Assembly: GCA_964520975.1 (NCBI GenBank)
Contig: CAZFPA010000003.1
Location: 1-64,000 of the forward strand
Direction of reading: 5' to 3'
Length of the DNA stretch: 64,000 nucleotides
Origin: CAZFPA01 sp964520975
Lineage (GTDB): Bacteria > Bacillota > Negativicutes > Selenomonadales > Selenomonadaceae
Part shown: in pieces, positions 16,967-25,354 of the stretch
How the letters are laid out: every line of letters begins with the position of its first letter
Numbering within the stretch: the first letter of the stretch is position 1
Notes under the pieces: generated by a model
Database searches by the model: none
Told to the model about the DNA's origin: nothing
Seen by the model: the letters and a program-made list of their open reading frames with translations, nothing else
Position numbers and translations under genes: made by a program

Positions 16967-18178
16967 ATGTTTAGTGAACAGGCTGCAAAAGCAGGCGTTA
17001 CCTTTCCCCAGGGCTTCAAAGCGGCCGGCGTGAAGGCCGGCATCAAAAAGAGCGGCAATCTCGATCTCGCGGTTATCTATACGGAGCAGGAGGCGGCTGT
17101 AGCAGGCACCTTTACGCAGAACGCGGTAGCGGCTGCACCGGTCTATGTTTCGAAAAAGGTCGTAAAGACGGGGACGGCCCATGCAATCACGGCCAATGCG
17201 GGCTGCGCGAATGCCTGCACGGGTGCGCAGGGCATGAAGGATGCCGAGGCAATGGCGGCCCTGACAGCGGCAGCGCTTGGCTGCCAGGCGGATGATGTAC
17301 TGGTGGCGTCTACAGGCGTCATCGGTGTGAATCTTCCCATGGATAAAATGGCAGCCGGCATCAAAAAGGCCGCGGCTGAGCTCTCGGCGGATGGCAGCCA
17401 GAATGCGGGCAATGCGATCATCACGACGGATACGTATTCCAAGGCCTGCTCGACGGAAATCGAGCTCGGCGGGAAAAAAGTGCGTTTTGGCGCTATTGCC
17501 AAGGGATCGGGCATGATCCAGCCGAATATGGCTACGATGCTCTGCTTTATTACCACGGATGCGGCGATTGACAGCAGCCTGCTGCAGACGGCGCTTTCGG
17601 ATATTGTAGAGCAGTCCTTCAATATGATCTCGATTGATGGCGACATGAGCACGAATGATATGGCGATTGTCATGGCGAATGGTGCGGCCGGCAATGCGAA
17701 AATCACGGAAAAGAATGCGGACTACGAGCTTTTCCATCAGACGCTGCAGACCATCTGCCAGGAACTGGCGAAGCGCATTGCCTCCGATGGTGAGGGCGCC
17801 ACGAAGTTCCTTACGGTCCATGTGACGGGAACAAAATCCTTTGCGGATGCCAAGACCATCGGCATGAGCGTAGCGAAATCCCCGCTGGTCAAAACCGCCT
17901 TCTTCGGCGAAGACCCGAACTGGGGCCGCGTAATCTGCGCGGTCGGCTATGCCGGCATTCCGATGGAGCCGGAAAAGACCATCGTGAAATTCGGCGGCAT
18001 TCCGGTCTACGCCCATGGGGTTGGCGCTTCTTATGATGAAGAAGCCCTGCGCAAGGCCATGTCTGAGCATGATATCGTCATCGATATCGATATGGGACTG
18101 GGCAGCGAGGAGGCCACAGTATGGACCTGTGATTTCTCCTATGAGTATGTGAAGATCAATGGAGAATATCACACCTGA
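16967..18178 (+). CDS. argJ: Bifunctional ornithine acetyltransferase / N-acetylglutamate synthase
   Basis: The 403-residue enzyme recycles the acetyl group from acetylornithine to glutamate. The self-cleavage site is visible as MATMLCFITTDA, with Thr of ATML as the new N terminus of the beta chain. ATG 16967 follows AGAGGAGGAA; the longer ORF beginning inside argC is not preferred. Possession of argJ means the pathway runs as the cyclic form. Confidence 0.97.
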   Translation: MFSEQAAKAGVTFPQGFKAAGVKAGIKKSGNLDLAVIYTEQEAAVAGTFTQNAVAAAPVYVSKKVVKTGTAHAITANAGCANACTGAQGMKDAEAMAALTAAALGCQADDVLVASTGVIGVNLPMDKMAAGIKKAAAELSADGSQNAGNAIITTDTYSKACSTEIELGGKKVRFGAIAKGSGMIQPNMATMLCFITTDAAIDSSLLQTALSDIVEQSFNMISIDGDMSTNDMAIVMANGAAGNAKITEKNADYELFHQTLQTICQELAKRIASDGEGATKFLTVHVTGTKSFADAKTIGMSVAKSPLVKTAFFGEDPNWGRVICAVGYAGIPMEPEKTIVKFGGIPVYAHGVGASYDEEALRKAMSEHDIVIDIDMGLGSEEATVWTCDFSYEYVKINGEYHT

Positions 18179-18193
18179 TAGGAGGCGGCAGCC

Positions 18194-19078
18194 ATGTTCG
18201 AGGCAAAGGATAAGGCAGCCATCCTGGTGGAGGCGCTGCCCTATATACAGGAATTCTACGGCAAGACCGTCGTAATCAAATACGGCGGCAATGCCATGAT
18301 CAACGATGACCTGAAGGAAATGGTCATGAAGGATATAGCGCTCATGAAGTACGTGGGGATCCGCACCGTCATCGTGCATGGCGGCGGCCCGGATATCACC
18401 GGTTTTTTGAAAAAAGTAGGCAAGCAGTCCGACTTCGTGAGCGGGCTGCGGGTCACCGACGAGGAAACCGTAGAGATCGCGGAGATGGTGCTTGACGGCA
18501 AGGTGAATTCAGAGATCGTCAATCTCCTCAATGGCCGCGGCGTGCGGGCCGTCGGGCTCAGCGGCAAGGATGCGGGACTCATTCAGGCCCGGAAGAAGCT
18601 GGCGACCGTCTACGACGCGGGCGAAGCTCAGACGGTGGATATCGGCTATGTCGGCGAGGTGGAAAAGGTGGACACCGCGATCCTGGAGGATCTGCTGGAT
18701 GGCGGCTACACACCGGTCATTGCGCCGATTGGCGTCGGCACAGGCGGGGAGAGCTACAACATCAATGCCGATTATGTTGCCGCGGAGATCGCGGGAGCGC
18801 TCGAGGCTGAAAAGCTGCTGCTGCTCACGGATATCGAGGGCATCTACAAGGATTACAACGACAAGTCGAGCTTTATCTCGACGCTTACATTGACAGAGGC
18901 CCGGCAGTACATCCGGGATGGCGTCATTTCCGGTGGCATGATACCGAAGGTGGAGGCCTGCCTCTGCGCGCTGGAGGGCGGAGCGGGCAAGACCCATATC
19001 ATCGACGGCCGGCTGCCGCATTCACTCATATTGGAAATTTTCACCCCACAGGGCATAGGTACCCAGGTGGTCAGATAG
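18194..19078 (+). CDS. argB: Acetylglutamate kinase
   Basis: The 294-residue kinase phosphorylates N-acetylglutamate. It shows VVIKYGGNAM near the N terminus, VHGGGPDI and a late DGRLPHSLILEIFT segment typical of ArgB. AGGAGG precedes the ATG, 15 nt after argJ. Confidence 0.97.
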   Translation: MFEAKDKAAILVEALPYIQEFYGKTVVIKYGGNAMINDDLKEMVMKDIALMKYVGIRTVIVHGGGPDITGFLKKVGKQSDFVSGLRVTDEETVEIAEMVLDGKVNSEIVNLLNGRGVRAVGLSGKDAGLIQARKKLATVYDAGEAQTVDIGYVGEVEKVDTAILEDLLDGGYTPVIAPIGVGTGGESYNINADYVAAEIAGALEAEKLLLLTDIEGIYKDYNDKSSFISTLTLTEARQYIRDGVISGGMIPKVEACLCALEGGAGKTHIIDGRLPHSLILEIFTPQGIGTQVVR

Positions 19079-19092
19079 AGGGGGAGACTTTG

Positions 19093-20295
19093 ATGATGGA
19101 AACCGATGAACAAATATATCAGAAGGACCAGGCCGATTATCTGCCGGTCTTTGCCCGTTATAAGATCGTACTCGATCATGGGGATGGCGTCTACGTCTAT
19201 GATACGCATGGCAAGAAATATCTGGACTATCTCGGCGGCATTGCTGTCAATGTGCTGGGGCATGCCTATCCGGCGCTGGTGAAGGCCGTAGCCGAGCAGG
19301 CCGGAAAAATGATTCACTGCTCGAATCTCTATTACACCCAGACGCAGGCGGATGCCGCTGCCAAGCTGGTTAAGCTCAGCGGCCTGGGCAAGGTGTTCTT
19401 TGGCAATTCCGGCGCTGAGGCCAATGAAGGAGCCATCAAGCTGGCGCGCAAGTACGCGCATCAGCAGGACCCGGAGAAATCCCAGATCATTACGGCTCTG
19501 CACAGCTTTCATGGCCGTACGATTGCCACGCTCACGGCAACGGGACAGCCGCACTACCATGAGGGCTTCGGCCCGCTGCCGGGCGGCTTCGATTATGTGC
19601 CGTTCAATGATATCGCTGCACTGGAAAAACTCATGAGCGACAAGACAGCCGCTGTCATGCTGGAGCCCATCCAGGGCGAGGGCGGTGTGCATGTGCCGGA
19701 TATGGACTACCTGAAAAAGGTTCGCGCGCTCTGCGATAAATACCAGGCCCTGCTCATCTTTGACGAGATTCAGTGCGGCATGGGCCGCAGCGGCAAGTTC
19801 TTTGCCTATGAGCAGTTCGGCGTACAGCCGGATATCGTGACCCTGGCCAAGGGCCTGGCCGGCGGCGTGCCCATCGGGGCCTTCATCGCTACCGATGAGG
19901 CAGCGGCGGCCTTCCATGCAGGCGACCATGGCTCGACCTTCGGCGGCAATCCGCTGGCCTGTGCGGCCGCGAATGTTGTACTGGACACCATCATGGAAAA
20001 GCACCTGCTGGATAATGTCAACGAAGTCGGCGGCTATCTTAAAGGCCAGCTGGAGAAACTGCAGCAGAAATATCCTAAGCTGATTACCGAGGTACGCGGC
20101 ATGGGCCTGATTCTGGGCATGCAGCTTACGCGTCCGGGCCGGGAAATCGTGAATGACTGCCTGGAGTACGGGCTCATCATCAATTGCACGGCTGGCGATG
20201 TGCTGCGCTTTGTACCGCCGCTCATCATTACCAGGGCGCATGTGGATGAGCTCTGCAGTGTACTGGACAAGGTCCTCGCAAAATACGCGGACTGA
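19093..20295 (+). CDS. argD: Acetylornithine aminotransferase
   Basis: This 400-residue class-III PLP aminotransferase converts N-acetylglutamate semialdehyde to acetylornithine. Visible features are the phosphate loop FGNSGAEANEGAIKLAR, IFDEIQCGMGRSG, and the PLP lysine in TLAKGLAGGVPIG. ATG 19093 is preferred over TTG 19090. It is the last gene of argCJBD. Confidence 0.96.
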   Translation: MMETDEQIYQKDQADYLPVFARYKIVLDHGDGVYVYDTHGKKYLDYLGGIAVNVLGHAYPALVKAVAEQAGKMIHCSNLYYTQTQADAAAKLVKLSGLGKVFFGNSGAEANEGAIKLARKYAHQQDPEKSQIITALHSFHGRTIATLTATGQPHYHEGFGPLPGGFDYVPFNDIAALEKLMSDKTAAVMLEPIQGEGGVHVPDMDYLKKVRALCDKYQALLIFDEIQCGMGRSGKFFAYEQFGVQPDIVTLAKGLAGGVPIGAFIATDEAAAAFHAGDHGSTFGGNPLACAAANVVLDTIMEKHLLDNVNEVGGYLKGQLEKLQQKYPKLITEVRGMGLILGMQLTRPGREIVNDCLEYGLIINCTAGDVLRFVPPLIITRAHVDELCSVLDKVLAKYAD

Positions 20296-20339
20296 ATCCG
20301 GCGGGGATTTATAGAAGAAAGTGAACTGTATATTTCGCG

Positions 20340-20369
20340 TTGCGAAATCATGAACAATAGCGTTATAAT
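20340..20369 (+). promoter_or_regulatory. Hairpin-promoter module, copy 2 (argF)
   Basis: TTGCGA at 20340-20345 and TATAAT at 20364-20369 are spaced by 18 nt. The -35 lies in a perfect inverted repeat, ATTTCGC-GTT-GCGAAAT (20332-20348), and the spacer holds TGAACAATAGCG. It gives argF its own transcription start, separate from argCJBD. Confidence 0.7.
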
Positions 20370-20409
20370 TATCAGTGACGGACATAGTTTACAATTTGGG
20401 GGTTTTAGA

Positions 20410-21342
20410 ATGTTAAAGGGCAAGGACCTGTTATCCATTCATGAGCTTTCCGTGGATGAGACAGCCGAGATACTGGCTGTGGCCAAAGAACTCAAGGCCA
20501 AGCAGAAAGCGGGCATCGAGCATCATCTGCTCAAGGGGAAGACACTGGGCATGATTTTTGAGAAATCCTCGACACGAACCAGGGTTTCCTTTGAAACAGG
20601 CATGTATCAGCTCGGCGGACAAGCGCTTTTCCTTTCGAACCGTGATCTGCAGATCGGTCGCGGCGAGCCTATCAAGGACACGGCGCGGGTACTGTCCCGT
20701 TATCTCGACGGCATCATGATCCGGACCTTTGAGCACTCGAAGGTGGAGGAACTGGCTGCATACGCTTCGATACCGGTCATCAACGCCCTCACGGATCTGC
20801 TGCATCCCTGCCAGGTGCTCACGGATCTCTTTACGATTCAGGAGCATAAGGGCGAGAACCTCAAGGGACTCAAGCTCACCTATATCGGTGATGGCAACAA
20901 CATGACGAATTCACTCATGTACGGCTGCGCAAAAATGGGCATGCACTTTACAGCGGCAACGCCGAAGGGCTATGAACCGGATGCTGAAGTAACGAAAAAC
21001 GCGCAGGCGGATGCAAAGGCCACGGGCGGCTCGATCACCCTCTATAACGATATCTTTGCGGCTGCCAAGGATGCCGATGTCATCTATACGGATGTCTGGG
21101 CCAGCATGGGGCAGGAGGCTGAGCGTGAGGAGCGCAAGAAGATATTCAAGGGCTATCAGGTCAACAAGGAGCTTTTGGCCGTGGCGGACAAGCGCGTTAT
21201 CGTCATGCACTGCCTGCCGGCGCATCGCGGCGAGGAAATCACCGATGAGGTGATGGAGGCGCAGGCGGATGTGATCTTTGATGAAGCAGAGAACAGACTG
21301 CACACGCAGAAGGCCATCATGGCCCTGACGATGGCAGACTGA
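20410..21342 (+). CDS. argF: Ornithine carbamoyltransferase
   Basis: The 310-residue enzyme makes citrulline from ornithine and carbamoyl phosphate. It has the carbamoyl-phosphate motif SSTRTRVSFE, DLLHPCQ and the ornithine-site HCLPAHRGEE. ATG 20410 follows the hairpin-promoter module, with GGGGG seven bases upstream. A weaker upstream ATG lies inside the promoter and is rejected. Confidence 0.97.
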   Translation: MLKGKDLLSIHELSVDETAEILAVAKELKAKQKAGIEHHLLKGKTLGMIFEKSSTRTRVSFETGMYQLGGQALFLSNRDLQIGRGEPIKDTARVLSRYLDGIMIRTFEHSKVEELAAYASIPVINALTDLLHPCQVLTDLFTIQEHKGENLKGLKLTYIGDGNNMTNSLMYGCAKMGMHFTAATPKGYEPDAEVTKNAQADAKATGGSITLYNDIFAAAKDADVIYTDVWASMGQEAEREERKKIFKGYQVNKELLAVADKRVIVMHCLPAHRGEEITDEVMEAQADVIFDEAENRLHTQKAIMALTMAD

Positions 21343-21386
21343 TAGTTAGCAAGATAAAAGCAACAGCGAAAAAGGAGAGATATTTT

Positions 21387-22598
21387 ATGGCAAGTGTAAA
21401 AAAAGTCGTACTCGCATATTCCGGTGGTCTGGATACCTCTGTTATCATTCCCTGGCTCAAGGAGAACTATGATGGCTGTGAGGTCATCGCTGTCTGTGCC
21501 GATATCGGCCAGGGCGATGAGCTGGACGTCGTACATGATAAAGCTTTGAAATCCGGTGCTTCCAAGGTGTTCATCGAAGACCTCACGAAGCCGTTCCTCG
21601 AAGAGTACGTATGGCCGACACTCAAGGCCGGTGCTGTCTATGAAGGCAAGTACCTGCTGGGTACGTCATTCGCACGTCCTATCATCGCGAAGCGCCTGGT
21701 GGAAATCGCCAAGCGCGAGGGCGCGGACGCTATCGCCCATGGCGCTACGGGCAAGGGCAATGACCAGGTGCGCTTCGAGCTCACAGTAAAGGCTCTGGCA
21801 CCGAACATCCGCATCATCGCTCCCTGGCGTGAATGGACGCTGGGTTCCCGCGAGGAAGAAATCGAATATGCAAAGCAGCATGGTATCCCCATCGCAACGG
21901 AGAACAAGACCTACAGCATGGACCGCAATATCTGGCATCTTTCCCATGAGGGTTCCGATCTGGAGGACCCCTGGAATGCGCCGAACAATGATATGTACCT
22001 GATTTCCAAGGCCCCGGAAAATGCTCCGGATGCCCCGGAATATGTAACGATCGATTTTGAAAAGGGCGAGCCGGTGGCTGTCAATGGCGAAAAGCTGGGT
22101 GCGGTAGAGCTCCTGACCAAGCTCAATGAGATCGGTGCGAAAAATGGCGTGGGCATCACGGATATCTGCGAGAACCGTCTCGTGGGCATGAAATCCCGCG
22201 GCGTCTATGAGAACCCGGGCGGAGCCATTCTTTACTATGCGCATCGTGAGCTCGAGTACCTCTGCCTTGACCGGGCAACCTTCCATTACAAGGAAGGGCT
22301 GGCCATCCGCTATGGCGAGCTCGTCTATGATGGCATGTGGTTCAGCCAGCTCCGTGAGGCTCTGGCAGCTTTCGTGGACAGCACGCAGCAGACGGTTACC
22401 GGTACGGTACAGCTCAAGCTCTATAAGGGCAATATCATGAGTGCCGGTGCGAAATCGCCGTATTCGCTCTACAGCCAGGAATTCGTTACCTTTGAGCGCG
22501 ACGAGGTATACAACCAGGCGGATGCCACGGGCTTCATCAACCTCTTTGGCCTGCCGCTGAAGGTCAGAGCCCTCATGCAGGAAAAGGCGGGGAAATAA
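21387..22598 (+). CDS. argG: Argininosuccinate synthase
   Basis: The 403-residue ATP-dependent ligase joins citrulline and aspartate. It begins with the PP-loop VVLAYSGGLDTSVI and has the GATGKGNDQVRFE segment. AAAGGAGAG precedes the ATG, and the stop codon directly abuts argH. Confidence 0.98.
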   Translation: MASVKKVVLAYSGGLDTSVIIPWLKENYDGCEVIAVCADIGQGDELDVVHDKALKSGASKVFIEDLTKPFLEEYVWPTLKAGAVYEGKYLLGTSFARPIIAKRLVEIAKREGADAIAHGATGKGNDQVRFELTVKALAPNIRIIAPWREWTLGSREEEIEYAKQHGIPIATENKTYSMDRNIWHLSHEGSDLEDPWNAPNNDMYLISKAPENAPDAPEYVTIDFEKGEPVAVNGEKLGAVELLTKLNEIGAKNGVGITDICENRLVGMKSRGVYENPGGAILYYAHRELEYLCLDRATFHYKEGLAIRYGELVYDGMWFSQLREALAAFVDSTQQTVTGTVQLKLYKGNIMSAGAKSPYSLYSQEFVTFERDEVYNQADATGFINLFGLPLKVRALMQEKAGK

Positions 22599-24026
22599 AT
22601 GAGTGAACAGCTTTGGGGCGGAAGATTTTCCAAGACCACCGATGAGATGATCAATGAATTCCAGGCCTCCATTGGCTTCGATAAACGCATGTACCATGAG
22701 GATATCGCGGGCAGCATCGCACATGCGACGATGCTCGAAAAATGCGGTATCCTCACAACGGAGGACCGTGATAAGATTGTCGGCGGCCTCAGGGATATCC
22801 TGGCGCAGATTGAGCGGGGCGAGTTTTCCTTTGATATCGCGCTCGAGGATATTCACATGAATATTGAAAAACGCCTGACTGAGGCCATCGGCGAGGCCGG
22901 CGGCCGCCTTCATACGGCGCGCAGCCGCAACGACCAGGTGGCACTCGATACGCACATGTACGTGCGCCGTCAGGTCGTCGAGGTGCAGCGCCTCATTGAG
23001 GACCTGCAGCGGGCACTGGTGGAAACGGCCGCAAAATACAGTGATGTGATCATGCCGGGCTATACGCATCTGCAGCGGGCTCAGCCCATTCTGTTCTCGC
23101 ATCATCTCATGGCTTATTTTGCCATGCTGAGCCGGGACTTTGCCCGCTTCCGGGGCGTTTACGCGCGGGCGGACATCATGCCGCTCGGTGCGGGGGCTTT
23201 GGCTGGAACAACCTTCCCAATCGATCGGGAATTCGTGGCCCGGCAGCTCAATTTTGAGCATATCTATCACAATAGCCTCGATGCGGTGAGCGATCGTGAC
23301 TATATCATGGAATTCCTGTCGGCAGCATCCATGCTCATGGTGCATCTTTCCCGCCTGAGCGAGGAGACCATTCTCTGGTGCTCCCGGGAGTTCTCTTTTG
23401 TGGAGCTTGATGATGCCCACTGCACGGGTTCTTCCATGATGCCGCAGAAGAAGAACCCCGATGTGTCCGAGCTGGTACGCGGCAAGACGGGGCGGGTCAT
23501 CGGCCATCTCATGGCCATGCTTACCACGGTGAAGGGACTGCCGCTGGCCTATAATAAGGACCTGCAGGAGGACAAGGAAGGCATCTTTGATGCCATCGAT
23601 ACCGTGAAGTTCAGTCTGGCTGTCTATGCCCAGCTGCTGCGCGGCATGAAGGTCAAACCAGAGGTAATGAAACGGGCCGTCACAGAGGATTTCTCCAATG
23701 CGACGGATCTGGCGGATTACCTCGTGAAGAAGGGACTGCCCTTCCGGCAGGCCCATGCCGTATCCGGTAAGGCAGTACATTACTGCATCGAGCAGGGAAA
23801 GTGGCTGGAGGACATGACCATGGAAGAATTCCAGGCCCTGTCGCCGCTCTTTGCCGCTGATATCAAGGAGGCCATCCGGCCGGAGACCTGCGTGAAGAAC
23901 CGCAACTCACTCGGAGGCACTTCCTATCGTCAGGTCGACCTGCAGCTGCAGGCAGCCCGTGAGCTGCTGGCGGCAGAAAGCAAGGTCGTGGAGGATGCCG
24001 CGGCCCGTCAGGTCATTGTGAAATAA
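22599..24026 (+). CDS. argH: Argininosuccinate lyase
   Basis: The 475-residue enzyme cleaves argininosuccinate to arginine and fumarate. The start SEQLWGGRFSK and the fumarase-superfamily signature GSSMMPQKKNPD are present. Its ATG follows the argG stop with no gap. It completes arginine synthesis from glutamate within this window. Confidence 0.98.
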   Translation: MSEQLWGGRFSKTTDEMINEFQASIGFDKRMYHEDIAGSIAHATMLEKCGILTTEDRDKIVGGLRDILAQIERGEFSFDIALEDIHMNIEKRLTEAIGEAGGRLHTARSRNDQVALDTHMYVRRQVVEVQRLIEDLQRALVETAAKYSDVIMPGYTHLQRAQPILFSHHLMAYFAMLSRDFARFRGVYARADIMPLGAGALAGTTFPIDREFVARQLNFEHIYHNSLDAVSDRDYIMEFLSAASMLMVHLSRLSEETILWCSREFSFVELDDAHCTGSSMMPQKKNPDVSELVRGKTGRVIGHLMAMLTTVKGLPLAYNKDLQEDKEGIFDAIDTVKFSLAVYAQLLRGMKVKPEVMKRAVTEDFSNATDLADYLVKKGLPFRQAHAVSGKAVHYCIEQGKWLEDMTMEEFQALSPLFAADIKEAIRPETCVKNRNSLGGTSYRQVDLQLQAARELLAAESKVVEDAAARQVIVK

Positions 24027-24057
24027 AGCAGGCTGCCTGTACAGGCGGCAAAACTTT

Positions 24058-24093
24058 GGGAACAGCAAAAAGGCTGTTCCCCTTTTTTTTTTT
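24058..24093 (+). terminator. Intrinsic terminator of the arg cluster
   Basis: GGGAACAGC and GGCTGTTCCC form the stem, and eleven T follow. Confidence 0.92.
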
Positions 24094-24116
24094 AGGAAAT
24101 TTTTAAATTTGTTGTT

Positions 24117-24152
24117 TTGACATATTGACTTTTTGACCTTTAAGAGTATAAT
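24117..24152 (+). promoter_or_regulatory. hsp20 promoter with 8-bp-period TTGAC repeats
   Basis: TTGAC occurs at 24117, 24125 and 24133, an exact 8-bp period. The middle copy is the -35 (TTGACT) and lies 16 nt from TATAAT at 24147-24152. The same layout occurs at clpB (46419-46468). CtsR boxes are also direct GTCAAA repeats but have a 10-bp period, so the binding protein is uncertain. Confidence 0.7.
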
Positions 24153-24243
24153 AAGAATTGTAAAGAGGAACTGAGGTACCGGACGAGAGGATGGCACCGC
24201 CTCTGAAAGTTTAAAACAACAATTTTGAAAGGGGATCGATTTT

Positions 24244-24702
24244 ATGTTTGGGTTAGTACCGTTTGGTTCGAGAAATGGTTTGGCAAAGAAAGAAGATGGA
24301 TTGGATCGCCTCTTCGATGTTTTCAATGAACCGTTCTTCTCCGGTGATTGGGCACCGTTTGCAGGCTGGAATGCTTCGAGCTTCAAGGTGGATGTGAAGG
24401 ATAACGGCGCGAGCTATGAGCTCACCGCTGATCTTCCGGGCATGAAGAAGGAGGATATTTCCCTGCGTTATGAGAACAACTATCTGACCATTGAGGCCAA
24501 AAAGGATGATTCGAAGGAAGAGAAGGATGAAAAGAACAGCTATATCCGCCGCGAACGCAGTGTAGGCAGTGTGACCAGATCCTTCTATATCAACAATATC
24601 GATGAAGCCCATGTGAATGCCGAGTTCAAGGATGGTGTACTGAAGATCGATTTGCCGAAGCTCACGCAGGCAGACCGGCCGAAAGAAATTTCCATTAAGT
24701 AA
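24244..24702 (+). CDS. Hsp20/alpha-crystallin small heat-shock protein
   Basis: The 152-residue chaperone has the alpha-crystallin domain from about residue 43: FKVDVKDNGASYELTADLPG, then ENNYLTIEAKK and a late FKDGVLKIDLPK strand. It holds unfolded proteins in an ATP-independent way. AAAGGGGAT precedes the ATG. The promoter resembles that of clpB, implying joint heat-stress control. Confidence 0.95.
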   Translation: MFGLVPFGSRNGLAKKEDGLDRLFDVFNEPFFSGDWAPFAGWNASSFKVDVKDNGASYELTADLPGMKKEDISLRYENNYLTIEAKKDDSKEEKDEKNSYIRRERSVGSVTRSFYINNIDEAHVNAEFKDGVLKIDLPKLTQADRPKEISIK

Positions 24703-24717
24703 AGTGCTGTGAAGGAA

Positions 24718-24769
24718 GAGCCCCGCAGCCGGATGGCAGAGTTGCCGTCCGGTAGGCGGGGCTCTTTTG
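24718..24769 (+). terminator. Intrinsic terminator after hsp20
   Basis: GAGCCCCGC and GCGGGGCTC form the base of a long stem, followed by TTTTGT. Confidence 0.85.
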
Positions 24770-24931
24770 TCTGTGGGGCAGGCACTCATTGACAGATGAT
24801 TTTGACATTATTTTCCCGACAGAGTATTTTGACCTATATAAATGATTGACAATATTCATAGGAAAAGGTAAAATTTTCATGAGGCTTTGAAAAAACTCGT
24901 GGGCTTTACTTCCGTAAAGGGGGCGCAGAAT

Positions 24932-25276
24932 ATGATAAACGATGATTTTGCAGGCGTAGGAATTGATTATGATAAGGGGCTGGAGATTTTTATGGGAAAT
25001 CGGGAGCTCTATCATCAATTTCTGAAAAAATTCCTGTACAATGGTTCCTATGAGGAGCTCTGTATGGGACTTGAGATGGGCGACTTTGCCATGGCGGAAA
25101 AGGCGGCCTGTACCTTGAAGGGGATTGCGGGTAATCCTGGCATGACGGATCTGTCGGCTATACTGGAAAAAATGATTTTGGCTCTATGGAAGGGAAAGAC
25201 CGATGAAGCGCTGCGCTTCCACAAGGAATTGCGGCAGTCTTATGAGAAGGTCTCCGCACTTTTACAAACAATATGA
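24932..25276 (+). CDS. HPt-like domain protein lacking the phospho-histidine
   Basis: This 114-residue all-helical protein matches histidine-phosphotransfer domains in layout: GIDYDKGLEIFMGNRELY, then the active helix AEKAACTLKGIAGNPGM. In true HPt proteins the residue before the TLKG turn is the phosphorylated His; here it is Cys 60 (TGT at 25109). It is therefore probably unable to accept a phosphoryl group and may act as a decoy or a scaffold. ATG 24932 has AAAGGGGG upstream; a TTG at 24887 with GAGG is possible. It is monocistronic. Confidence 0.78.
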   Translation: MINDDFAGVGIDYDKGLEIFMGNRELYHQFLKKFLYNGSYEELCMGLEMGDFAMAEKAACTLKGIAGNPGMTDLSAILEKMILALWKGKTDEALRFHKELRQSYEKVSALLQTI

Positions 25277-25277
25277 A

Positions 25278-25320
25278 AACATCCGGGAAGATGCAGGGTG
25301 CATTCTCCCGGATGTTTTAT
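25278..25320. terminator. Bidirectional intrinsic terminator
   Basis: ACATCCGGGA and TCCCGGATGT form the stem, followed by TTTATTTTG. It lies between convergent genes. Confidence 0.85.
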
Positions 25321-25354
25321 TTTGTCCGTATTCTGCTGCAGGTGGAAAAATCGC

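Noticed and set aside
16715..18379. 554-residue reverse-strand ORF opposite argC, argJ and argB
   Set aside because: It lies fully within genes with clear motifs and has no protein-like pattern; it is a shadow frame.
18853..20385. 510-residue reverse-strand ORF opposite argB and argD
   Set aside because: Shadow frame; it begins in the argF hairpin-promoter module and has no start signal of its own.
21666..23780. 704-residue reverse-strand ORF opposite argG and argH
   Set aside because: It overlaps two certain genes entirely, has no ribosome-binding site and no recognisable domain. It arises from the codon bias of the coding strand.
24781..24860. Several TTGAC sequences upstream of the HPt-like gene as a further heat-shock array
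   Set aside because: Their spacings are irregular (13, 27 and 17 bases), unlike the exact 8-bp period at hsp20 and clpB.
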